A stretch of 36,939 bases of DNA from Candidatus Neomarinimicrobiota bacterium (GTDB lineage: Bacteria > Fidelibacterota > Marinisomatia > SCGC-AAA003-L08 > TS1B11). The translations under genes were made by a program, and so were the position numbers. The stretch lies in contig JADFSS010000014.1 of NCBI GenBank assembly GCA_022560655.1, positions 1 to 36,939 on the forward strand, in the 5' to 3' direction. This document shows, one piece after another, positions 24,595-31,882 of the stretch (positions are counted from its first letter, which is position 1; the number at the start of each line of letters is the position of its first letter). The notes below the pieces were generated by a model that was not told the DNA's origin, did no database searches, and saw nothing but the letters and a program-made list of their open reading frames with translations.

Positions 24595-25560
24595 GTGGCG
24601 CCGCTTTCCCATCTGGATGAGCAGGGCCAGGTGCGCATGGTGGATGTCTCGGCCAAGCCGGGCACCTTGCGTACGGCCCGCGCCGAGGGATCGATCCACC
24701 TTTTGCCCGCCACCCTGGCTGCCATCACCTCCGGCCAGGTCCCCAAGGGCAATGTCCTCACCGCGGCCAAGTTGGCCGGCATTCAGGCCGCCAAGGAGAC
24801 TGCCCGGCTCATCCCCCTCTGCCATCCTTTGGCCCTCAGTTGGGTGGATATCGAGTTCGAATTAGGCCCGGACCGCATTCGGCTCAGCTCGGTGGTGAAG
24901 GCCAAGGAGTCCACCGGCCCGGAAATGGAGGCCCTCATGGCCGTCAGCACAGCCGCCCTCACCATCTACGACATGTGTAAGGCCATCGACCGGCAGATGC
25001 GGATCGGTGAGATCCGCCTGCTGGGCAAAAGCGGCGGGCAGTCCGAACATGCGGCCAACAAGCCACACGGCACCGCCTTTCGGCCCCGTACCGGCATCGT
25101 CATCTTGTCCGACTCCGTCGCCGCCGGCCAGCGTGAGGACGCCTCGGGCCAAATCTTGACCGAGGGGTTCAAGGCGGCCGGTTGCGAAATCGTCGAGGTC
25201 GTCGCTCTGCCGGATGAACCCGACCAGCTGGTCGCCACCGCCCGGCGGCTCCTCTCCCAGGGCGTCGAGCTGCTCGTCACCTCCGGCGGCACCGGCCTCG
25301 GCCCTCGGGACCGGACCATCGCCGCGCTGGAGCCGCTGCTGGAGAGCCGGCTCCCCGGCGTGGAGCAGGCCCTGCACGCCTACGGCCGCGCCCGCGTCCC
25401 GGCGGCCATGCTCTCGCGGCTGGTGGCCGGTACGGTGGGACAGAGTATCGTTGTCTGCCTGCCCGGCAACCCCACTGCCGCCAGCGATGCCCTCCAGGTG
25501 CTGGTCCCCACGCTCTTTCACGCTTACGACATCATGAAGGGTGGGGGCCATGATTCCTAG
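24595..25560 (+). CDS. moaCB: MoaC-MoaB/Mog fusion protein
   Basis: GTG 24595 is the only useful start after an in-frame stop. Residues 1-155 are MoaC, cyclic pyranopterin monophosphate synthase (MVDVSAKPGTLRTARAEG, LIPLCHPLALS, MCKAIDRQMRIGEIRLLGKSGG split in the protein over 128-148). Residues ~163-322 are a MoaB/Mog-type molybdopterin adenylyltransferase with TSGGTGLGPRDRT (229-241) and LPGNPTAASD. The protein thus joins the second and the adenylylation steps of the pathway. Similar fusions are known in other bacteria. Confidence 0.92.
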   Translation: MAPLSHLDEQGQVRMVDVSAKPGTLRTARAEGSIHLLPATLAAITSGQVPKGNVLTAAKLAGIQAAKETARLIPLCHPLALSWVDIEFELGPDRIRLSSVVKAKESTGPEMEALMAVSTAALTIYDMCKAIDRQMRIGEIRLLGKSGGQSEHAANKPHGTAFRPRTGIVILSDSVAAGQREDASGQILTEGFKAAGCEIVEVVALPDEPDQLVATARRLLSQGVELLVTSGGTGLGPRDRTIAALEPLLESRLPGVEQALHAYGRARVPAAMLSRLVAGTVGQSIVVCLPGNPTAASDALQVLVPTLFHAYDIMKGGGHDS

Positions 25561-25577
25561 GGGCACGCCCGCCTCAA

Positions 25578-26333
25578 TTGCCGGGACCTCCCCTGCCTGT
25601 TGAGCTGCTGCCGGTACTCTTTTTCCTCGTGGCGCTCATGTATTCCAGCGTCGGTCTGGGTGGCGGCTCGTCCTATACCGCGTTGATGGTGATCTTTGGG
25701 CTCAGCCACCGGGTGATTCCCACCACCTCGCTCACACTCAACTTGCTGGTGAGCTTCCTTGGCATGGTAAACTTCTGGCGCGGGGGCCACCTATCGTTAC
25801 GTCTGGTGGCCCCCTTTCTGCTGGCCTCTGTGCCCCTGGCATACCTGGGTGGCGCGCTCAGCCTCTCCCGGGAGCTATTCCATTGGCTCCTGCTGGGCAG
25901 TTTGGTGCTGGTGGCGGCGCGCATCTACCTGTGGCGCGGCCAGTCTATGGCGATCACGTTCACCCCGGGCCAGCGCTGGGCCGTGTCGCTGACCCTGGGG
26001 GGCGCCCTGGGGTTTATCGCCGGCACGGTGGGCATCGGCGGCGGCATCTACCTGGTGCCGCTCATCCTGGCCTTAGGCCTGGCCGCGGAAAAGGAGGCCG
26101 CCGCCGCCGGGTCCATCTTCATCTGGAGCAACTCACTCGCCGGGGTCATCTCCCGGACCCAACGGGGCACTTTCGAGACCGCCACCATCCTGCCGTTGGC
26201 CGTGGCGGTGGTGGCCGGCGGCTATCTGGGTTCGCGCCTCGGTGCCACCCGCCTGGGGCCCGACACCATCCGGAAAACGCTGGGTGTCATCATTCTCATC
26301 GGCATCGTTTTTCTCATCGGTCGGCTCATATGA
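25578..26333 (+). CDS. TauE/SafE-family membrane transporter
   Basis: The 251-residue polytopic protein has the family's duplicated glycine motifs: YSSVGLGGGSSYTALMVIFG near the N-terminus and GFIAGTVGIGGGIYLVPL in the second half. About seven to eight hydrophobic segments are visible. It starts at TTG 25578 with no strong ribosome-binding site. The family exports sulfite, sulfoacetate or other anions, and some members may move sulfur compounds inward. Its position between moaCB and moeA, overlapping moeA by 4 nt, suggests a service for cofactor synthesis such as sulfur or oxyanion transport. Confidence 0.85.
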   Translation: MPGPPLPVELLPVLFFLVALMYSSVGLGGGSSYTALMVIFGLSHRVIPTTSLTLNLLVSFLGMVNFWRGGHLSLRLVAPFLLASVPLAYLGGALSLSRELFHWLLLGSLVLVAARIYLWRGQSMAITFTPGQRWAVSLTLGGALGFIAGTVGIGGGIYLVPLILALGLAAEKEAAAAGSIFIWSNSLAGVISRTQRGTFETATILPLAVAVVAGGYLGSRLGATRLGPDTIRKTLGVIILIGIVFLIGRLI

Positions 26334-27565
26334 TCTCGGTGGCCCAGGCACATGAGTCGATTCAGGCGCATCTGACCCCGCCGCAACCGGGCGAATCGGT
26401 CAGTTTTCAGGCCGCTGCGGGCCGCGTTTTGGCACAGGACATACGGGCCACCATGCCCCAACCCCGTTTCACCAACTCCGCCATGGACGGCTTTGCTGTC
26501 CGGTCAGCCGACACGGCGACGGCCAGCAGGGAACAGGCCGTGCCCCTGCGCGTCACGGGGGTTGTGTCGGCGGGGGATGGTGGCGAGCTGGCCATCAAGC
26601 CGGGGGAGTGCGCCCAGGTCATGACCGGCGCTGCTCTGCCGCAAGGGGCCGATGCGGTGGTGAAGGTAGAGGACACCGCCGGCTTCGGCGCTGACACGAT
26701 TCACATCAAGACGCCTATCGACGGCGGTCACTTCGTCCGTCAGCGGGGCGAGGAGGTGACGCAGGGCCAGCTCTTGGTGCCCGCGGGCGCCCGCGTTACC
26801 GCCGGTGAGATCGGCATGCTGGCGACCTACGGCTACGCCCAGGTGGAGGTCGCTCCCCGGCCCACGGTGGCTCTGCTGGTCACGGGCAACGAGCTGGTTG
26901 AGCCCGGCGTGCCCCTGGCGCAGGGACAGGTTTACAATTCCAATCTCCACGTCCTCGCCCGGTTGGCCGCTCAGGTGGGCGCGGAGGTGGTCCACTCCCG
27001 CACCATCGGCGATGATCCGGCCGCGCTGCAGGTCTTCCTAAACGAGGCGCTGGAGGCCTGCCGGGTGGTGGTCACCTCCGCGGGCGTTTCCATGGGGCAG
27101 GCGGATCACGTTCGCGCGGCGCTCGCCGCCGTTGGCATGCAGGAAATCTTCTGGAAGGTGGCCCAAAAGCCCGGCCTGCCCCTGCTGTTCGGGCGCAAGG
27201 GTCAAAGCCTTGTTTTCGCCCTGCCCGGCAACCCCGTCTCCGCCTTCATCTGCTTCATGGAGTATGTCTGGCCCGTGTTGGAAGCACTCCAGGGGCTGGC
27301 CCCGGCACCCAAGCTGGCCGCAACGCTCGCCCAGCCCTTCATCGTGGAGCCAAAGAAGCACCGCTTCATGTTCGGCGCCGCCTGGCTCGATGGTGCCCGG
27401 CTCACGGCCGCACCCAGCGACAAGCTGGGCTCCCATATGCTCTCATCGGCCGTGGGCGCCAACTGCATCCTGGAGGCTCCACCCGGCCCGGGACCCCTGC
27501 CGCCCGGCGACTCCGTTACGCTAAATCTGCTCCCCTGGGCGCAGCCGCTAAGCAGCCGGCCCTAG
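26330..27565 (+). CDS. moeA: molybdopterin molybdenumtransferase MoeA
   Basis: The 411-residue protein starts at ATG 26330, overlapping the transporter stop. Domains in order: the N-terminal domain with FTNSAMDGFAVR (48-59), the MoCF-binding Rossmann-like domain with ALLVTGNELVEPG and TSAGVSMGQADHV, LPGNPVSAFICFMEY, and a C-terminal beta domain. It inserts molybdate into adenylylated molybdopterin. The longer upstream frame is antisense-like noise within tauE. It is followed by moaD after 5 nt. Confidence 0.95.
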   Translation: MISVAQAHESIQAHLTPPQPGESVSFQAAAGRVLAQDIRATMPQPRFTNSAMDGFAVRSADTATASREQAVPLRVTGVVSAGDGGELAIKPGECAQVMTGAALPQGADAVVKVEDTAGFGADTIHIKTPIDGGHFVRQRGEEVTQGQLLVPAGARVTAGEIGMLATYGYAQVEVAPRPTVALLVTGNELVEPGVPLAQGQVYNSNLHVLARLAAQVGAEVVHSRTIGDDPAALQVFLNEALEACRVVVTSAGVSMGQADHVRAALAAVGMQEIFWKVAQKPGLPLLFGRKGQSLVFALPGNPVSAFICFMEYVWPVLEALQGLAPAPKLAATLAQPFIVEPKKHRFMFGAAWLDGARLTAAPSDKLGSHMLSSAVGANCILEAPPGPGPLPPGDSVTLNLLPWAQPLSSRP

Positions 27566-27570
27566 ACGGC

Positions 27571-27825
27571 ATGCCCGGCACGGTCCACGTCAAGGTGCTC
27601 TGCTTTTCGCTGGTGAAATATGCCCTGGGCAAGGACCGGCTCGCCGTCGAACTGCCCGCCGGGGCCACCACCGCCGAGCTGGAGGCGCACATCCGCGCTC
27701 TCGCCGGTGACAAACTGGCCCCCGTGCCCCTGCGGGTGGCGGTGAACCAGGTCTACGTCCCCGCCGGCGCCGTTCTGAACGACGGTGACGAGGTGGTCTT
27801 CATCCCGCCGGTGCAGGGGGGCTAG
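27571..27825 (+). CDS. moaD: molybdopterin synthase small subunit MoaD
   Basis: The 84-residue ubiquitin-like protein ends in FIPPVQGG; the terminal Gly-Gly is adenylylated and thiocarboxylated to carry sulfur. AVNQVYVPAGAVLNDGDEV is the expected late strand pattern. The gene is 1 nt from moaE, with which it forms molybdopterin synthase. No MoeB-like activating enzyme is encoded in the window. Confidence 0.93.
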   Translation: MPGTVHVKVLCFSLVKYALGKDRLAVELPAGATTAELEAHIRALAGDKLAPVPLRVAVNQVYVPAGAVLNDGDEVVFIPPVQGG

Positions 27826-27826
27826 C

Positions 27827-28291
27827 ATGGTGGAGACCCGCATCATCGACGGCCCCCTGCCACCCATTGAGGTGACCCTCGCCCAGCTCGATGCCGCCGG
27901 CGCCAGGGACCAGTCCGGCGCTCAGCTCATCTTCCACGGCCAAGTCCGCGGCACCGAGGGCGGCCGCTCCATCACCGCCCTGGACTACGAGGCCTACGAC
28001 GGCATGGCCCAGGCCGAGCTCCAGTCCATCGCCCAGGAGACCGCCCACCGCTTTTCCATCCACCACCTGCTCTGCCTCCACCGCATCGGCTTGGTGCCGG
28101 TGGGGGAGGCCTCCCTACGCGTTGCCATCCGCTCGGCCCACCGCGCCGAAGCCCTGCAGGCCCTGGCTCACTTCATCGATCGGCTCAAAGACCGCGTCCC
28201 CATCTGGAAATGGGGCCTCACGGCCGAGGGGGAGCGCTTTCCCAGCGAGCACAGGGACGGTGACCACAATCTCGGGCTAGAGCATCAATAA
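27827..28291 (+). CDS. moaE: molybdopterin synthase large subunit MoaE
   Basis: The 154-residue catalytic subunit has FHGQVRGTEGGRSITALDYEAY split in the fold over about residues 40-60, HRIGLVPVGEASLRVA and the active-site RLKDRVPIWKWG with both expected lysines. It receives sulfur from MoaD-thiocarboxylate to build the dithiolene. ATG 27827 is chosen over a longer start inside moaD because it lies 1 nt after the moaD stop. It is the last recognisable cofactor gene of the island. Confidence 0.93.
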   Translation: MVETRIIDGPLPPIEVTLAQLDAAGARDQSGAQLIFHGQVRGTEGGRSITALDYEAYDGMAQAELQSIAQETAHRFSIHHLLCLHRIGLVPVGEASLRVAIRSAHRAEALQALAHFIDRLKDRVPIWKWGLTAEGERFPSEHRDGDHNLGLEHQ

Positions 28292-28301
28292 GGAGTTCGC
28301 T

Positions 28302-28595
28302 ATGGCCGACGACTGGGATGCAACTGAAATCACCGGCAAGCCGCCTGAGGAGGTGGGCCGCGACCTCATCAGTTTTATGGAGCGGGCGGAGCGCTCGTTC
28401 TTCATGCCGCTGATGGGCACAATCTTCTTTGCGGCCTACCTGTTCCTGAACCGTCCCGCCTCACCCCTTAGCTATGCCCTGGCGGTTCTGCTCCTGGCGG
28501 TGCTGGGCGGCGGCGTCTGGCTGGGCCGCTCCGGCCTCAACGCCTACCGCGCGGCGAAGCAGAAATACCCCACGGCGTACAAGGCGTTGAAGTAA
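28302..28595 (+). CDS. small two-TM protein after moaE
   Basis: The 97-residue protein begins MADDWDATEITGKPPEEVG after a clear AAGGAG site. Two hydrophobic segments (about 34-50 and 57-76) are separated by LNRPASPL, and a basic tail follows (RAAKQKYPTAYKALK). It is 10 nt after moaE and probably shares the transcript. I recognise no family. A membrane subunit for the CO dehydrogenase electron path is possible but unproven. Confidence 0.7.
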   Translation: MADDWDATEITGKPPEEVGRDLISFMERAERSFFMPLMGTIFFAAYLFLNRPASPLSYALAVLLLAVLGGGVWLGRSGLNAYRAAKQKYPTAYKALK

Positions 28596-28998
28596 GCGTA
28601 CATGGCTTTGGAGCACGCCTCCTCGGCATGGCGGGCCAGGTCGACATTTTGCCTGAGTGAGTCTCGAACCGGCAACTGGGAATTCAAGAGCCAGGGGAAC
28701 TCCTGGGAAATTTTCTCTGGCCAGGGCCCTGGCCCGCTTCGGCCGTCCACAGGCCGGATCTTCATGCCTCACGCCCTCATCCCATCTTTTCGCTTGCGAC
28801 CGACATGATTTTACCTTACCGTTATCGTATCGCGTCGTGAGTTCATCTTTGTTCGCTGGGCGCGTAAACCATTGGGCATGGATTCGGAGCCCGCAGTACG
28901 CTTCCGGCAGGCTCCCTTCAGCATCCGTTTGTATCGTGTTGTATCGTGACAAAGGGCTACCTGGTTCCAAGGCCTCAGGTTAGCCAGAGGTCTGGAGC
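28596..28998. other. gene-free stretch with palindromes
   Basis: 403 bp between the last island gene and the CsgG-like gene. It contains a perfect 16-bp palindrome GGCCAGGGCCCTGGCC (28719-28734) and a smaller stem CCAGG...CCTGG nearby (about 28690-28705). Open frames on either strand lack recognisable domains. A direct TGTATCGTG repeat lies at about 28930-28950. Confidence 0.4.
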
Positions 28999-30498
28999 GT
29001 GAGCAGAATAAGTCTACTCAGAATTGGCGCCGTCATCTCCCTTGCCCTTCTCTGGTCAATGGGTCCCCGCCTCCGTGCGCAGGAGATCGACCACGTCACA
29101 CTCGAGAAGAAGAGACTTCTGATCCTCCCCGCTCGGGGCGACGCTTACGATCCGTTTGGCATCAACAGGGAAGCGACGAGCACCATCGCGAGTTTGGCCG
29201 TCAGGCTTGGCCGCTTCACTATAATGGATCGGAATACCTTGGAGAGCATCATTCTTGAGCAGGATTTGGTCCTGCTGGGTCTGCTGGATGACGCCCATGC
29301 CGTCGAACTGGGGAAGATTACATCCGCTCGTGAGGCGCTGCTGGTGACCGTGCTGAACTTTTCGCAGAAAGCGGTCCCGCCGGAAGATAAAGCTGCGGAT
29401 GACAAGGATGACCGGCAAGCTCATGATTCCGTGAGCCCTGCGGTCCGCGTCCTGGCATGGATATTCCGCCGGTCGTCTGACAAGCCTCCGCGTACGGACG
29501 AGCAAAAGGTGCAAGACCCGGAGGTCAAGTATGCCCACAATATCCAGACGCAGCTCACGGTCGAGGTCAGAAGTCTTGATGTTGAAACCGGCGAGTCACT
29601 GTACTCGTTCGTCGTCGATGCCTCCCATACCGGTGGCGCGAAGGGGAAGTCCCGGGCAGCTGCCATGGCCCAGTTCAGGCAGCGCGCCAGATTCGAGCTG
29701 CGGGCCTTGTATCTCCTGAGCACCCAGGTGATCTCGGCGGAGGGAAACGAGGTCGTTCTGCTTCTGGGCACCAGCGTCGGCGTCCGCCCCGGTATGCTCT
29801 TTACCATCAAGGAGCCCGACCGTGAGCAGCTCTTGGGGGAGCGCAGCATCACGATCCCTGGGCGCGAAGTGGCCTATGCCCGCGTGAGCGAACTATCAGA
29901 TGATGTAAATCGCTCGGTGTTCCTGCGTCAATGGCGGCCGGTCGAACCGGGCTATCAGGCGGTTGAGAATCTGGGAGTCTTTGGGATCGCCCAGTTGGAG
30001 TTCCTTTCCGGGCCAGGCTTCCTGCCGATGTCCCTTGGTTTTCGCGCCCTCATAGGCGGGCTCCGCAACGCCGACGTTGGTGTCGGCGTGCGCTATATCC
30101 GGGCCAGGGACACCTATGATCATATTGATCAGGGCTTCAACATCGGCGCCATGGTCGGCCTGCGGGCCAAACTGACCCCCCGCTTCTCCCTGGTAGGTCG
30201 AATGGCCTTCGATTTCGATGTGGCCTTTCGTAGGGACGATGCGGGGCATTCGGTCAGCACCCCGCTCCTGTCCGCCTCGCCGGCGCTGTACACCGAGACT
30301 CTCCTGACCCGCTCGGTCGACATTGTCGTCGGGGCCGGCTATCGGTTGGGCGGCAGGTCCGATGAATGGACCTACAGTGAAGATGATCCCGACTCGGACG
30401 AGTCTCTCTCGCTCGATGCCGTGTGGGATGGCGACCCCCCCGAGGTCGATATCTCAGGCCCGTTCCTGACGGTCGGGTTATACCCGACAAATATATAG
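28999..30498 (+). CDS. exported CsgG-like protein with C-terminal barrel-like region
   Basis: GTG 28999 gives 499 residues with a signal peptide (about 1-28, ending RLRAQ). Residues ~37-110 resemble the CsgG/HfaB nucleotide-fold domain: KKRLLILPARGD, LGRFTIMDRNTLESIILEQD and LGKITSAREALLVTVL. Residues ~180-330 continue that domain type (TGESLYSFVVDASHTGG, GNEVVLLLGTSVGVRPGML). From ~335 glycine-rich alternating strands (LGFRALIGGLRNADVGVGVRY, VGAGYRLGG) suggest an outer-membrane barrel. It lacks the CsgG lipobox cysteine. The function may be secretion-channel-like or sensing at the outer membrane. The 3' end overlaps the convergent methyltransferase by 21 nt. Confidence 0.7.
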   Translation: MSRISLLRIGAVISLALLWSMGPRLRAQEIDHVTLEKKRLLILPARGDAYDPFGINREATSTIASLAVRLGRFTIMDRNTLESIILEQDLVLLGLLDDAHAVELGKITSAREALLVTVLNFSQKAVPPEDKAADDKDDRQAHDSVSPAVRVLAWIFRRSSDKPPRTDEQKVQDPEVKYAHNIQTQLTVEVRSLDVETGESLYSFVVDASHTGGAKGKSRAAAMAQFRQRARFELRALYLLSTQVISAEGNEVVLLLGTSVGVRPGMLFTIKEPDREQLLGERSITIPGREVAYARVSELSDDVNRSVFLRQWRPVEPGYQAVENLGVFGIAQLEFLSGPGFLPMSLGFRALIGGLRNADVGVGVRYIRARDTYDHIDQGFNIGAMVGLRAKLTPRFSLVGRMAFDFDVAFRRDDAGHSVSTPLLSASPALYTETLLTRSVDIVVGAGYRLGGRSDEWTYSEDDPDSDESLSLDAVWDGDPPEVDISGPFLTVGLYPTNI

Positions 30499-31275
30499 TG
30501 GTGAGCGCTTCGGGATACCGAAGTAACCTTTTTCGTCTATTTCCGTTTTTACGATCGCTGCATAGCGCTCATAGAAATCGTCGGCAACTTTCATGCCCCG
30601 AGGTGTCACTCCAGACGCGACGTATTCGATTAGGAACCGTAAATCATCTACTTTCAGGAGATCTTCCTGAACATGCTTCTCGATGCCTGAGAAGTGTTTC
30701 GGAAGCATTTCATCGGCAATTTCCTCGGTGAAACTGTCGATGATTCGATCCGTCGGGAAATTCGGGTCGAGCCGCCTGCCGATGTCGTATACGACCCGCA
30801 TATGACGTGCGCTGTTCGTTGTAATCGTCGCATAACCGTCCTGCTTCAGAACTCTTTTGATTTCTCGGAACGCTTTCTCCTTATGGCTTGCGTGATAAAT
30901 GACGTGATGGGCGTTGACCAAATCAAACCTCGAATCCGGGTAAGGCAACGCCTCTACGTCTGCGATCTCAACCTTGACGAATGGCCGGTCGAAATTCGCC
31001 CTGCATTTCTCCACCATCGCTTCGGAAAAATCCGTTAGGTGCAGTTGTGAGCCTTGTGGAAGGCGATGGAGGTTTTCCTTCCAGAAAATTCCGGTGCCAC
31101 AGCCAACTTCAAGAACATCGATTGCCATGTCGATTTTCAAATGTCCACCGACCCAAGAATGGAAGCTCTCCGGGTCGGTACTGAACAACTGGTGAATTTT
31201 GATTCGTACTTCCAGGTTCTTCGTGGTCCCGTATTGCAGGTTCTTCAAGTATTCCTTCGTAAGCGCCTGGCCCAT
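30478..31275 (-). CDS. class I SAM-dependent methyltransferase
   Basis: The 265-residue protein shows the Rossmann methyltransferase motifs: VLEVGCGTGIFWKENL (motif I, about 53-68), LHLTDFSEAMVEKCR (acidic residue binding SAM), VEALPYPDSRFDLVNAHHVIYH (motif for UbiE-like enzymes) and LKQDGYATITTNS. The substrate is not predictable. The C-terminus SPLYICRV overlaps the end of the CsgG-like gene on the other strand. An IS5-type remnant starts about 40 nt upstream of its start, so its natural promoter may have been replaced. Confidence 0.87.
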   Translation of the reverse strand: MGQALTKEYLKNLQYGTTKNLEVRIKIHQLFSTDPESFHSWVGGHLKIDMAIDVLEVGCGTGIFWKENLHRLPQGSQLHLTDFSEAMVEKCRANFDRPFVKVEIADVEALPYPDSRFDLVNAHHVIYHASHKEKAFREIKRVLKQDGYATITTNSARHMRVVYDIGRRLDPNFPTDRIIDSFTEEIADEMLPKHFSGIEKHVQEDLLKVDDLRFLIEYVASGVTPRGMKVADDFYERYAAIVKTEIDEKGYFGIPKRSPLYICRV

Positions 31276-31313
31276 GTCTCTCTCCTCGACTGAAGCTAGG
31301 TCATGTACTCATA

Positions 31314-31700
31314 AGAGGGATTCACAGAACGCCCGTAATGTGATTCAAGCTTCCAAACCATGGCAGATTGCACACGAGCGGACGCTACGATCTGACGGAC
31401 TTTGAATGGTCGGTCATCGAACCTCTTCTTCCAAACAAGCCGCGCGGGGCGCCGCGAGGTGATCACCGGCGGGTGTTGAATGGCATATTCTGGGTGTTGC
31501 GCTCCGGCGCACCGTGGCGCGATCTGCCGGAACGCTATGGTCCCTCTATACGACCTGCTACAACCGCCTCAACCGGTGGCGCAAGGCTGGTGTCTGGGAC
31601 CGGATCATGGACGCCGTTAGTGAGACCTGCGACGGCGACGTTCAGATGATCGACAGTTCGGTTGTCCGTGTTTATCAGCATGCCGCCAACGTAAAAAAAC
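31314..31700 (+). mobile_element. IS5-type transposase, 5' fragment, frameshifted
   Basis: GAGGGATTCACAGAAC (about 31316-31331) looks like the terminal inverted repeat of an IS5-group element. The transposase starts at TTG 31368 with [39 protein letters not shown] and [11 protein letters not shown]. Near 31540 a 1-nt shift continues as [19 protein letters not shown] and [20 protein letters not shown], including the first catalytic Asp. It stops matching at about 31,695-31,705, losing the other DDE residues. The element is therefore inactive. Confidence 0.85.
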
Positions 31701-31881
31701 GACCGAGCGTCATCGACGAAGTCCCGCTTCTTCCACGTCATAACAGTCTTTGGGTTGAGATCGCTGTATTGCGCTCTGATCGCGTGCGTCGTCTTGGCGC
31801 TGCCGTGTAGTACCTGTCCCATAGTGCCTCCGGTGATGATCGTTCAGTATAATCGATACCACCACACTCCGGGACTAAACA
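31696..31881 (-). mobile_element. IS481-type transposase, 5' fragment
   Basis: The sequence read from 31881 leftward begins TGTTTAGTCCCGGAGTGTGG, an IS481-like terminal repeat. The coding start at 31822 gives MGQVLHGSAKTTHAIRA and then NPKTVMTWKKRDFVDDA, the N-terminal helix-turn-helix of IS481 transposases with an internal deletion of roughly a dozen residues. It runs head-on into the IS5-type fragment within an A-rich tract. The terminal repeat abuts the stop codon of the next gene by 1 nt. Confidence 0.75.
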
Positions 31882-31882
31882 C

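Noticed and set aside
23707-24825. 372-codon open frame antisense to moaA
   Set aside because: It spans moaA and moaCB on the opposite strand with no family signs. It is a GC-rich shadow.
28544-28765. Minus-strand frame that might be a four-helix-bundle (S23-like) protein
   Set aside because: Only loose resemblance of a few residues, and the frame lacks the family's conserved core.
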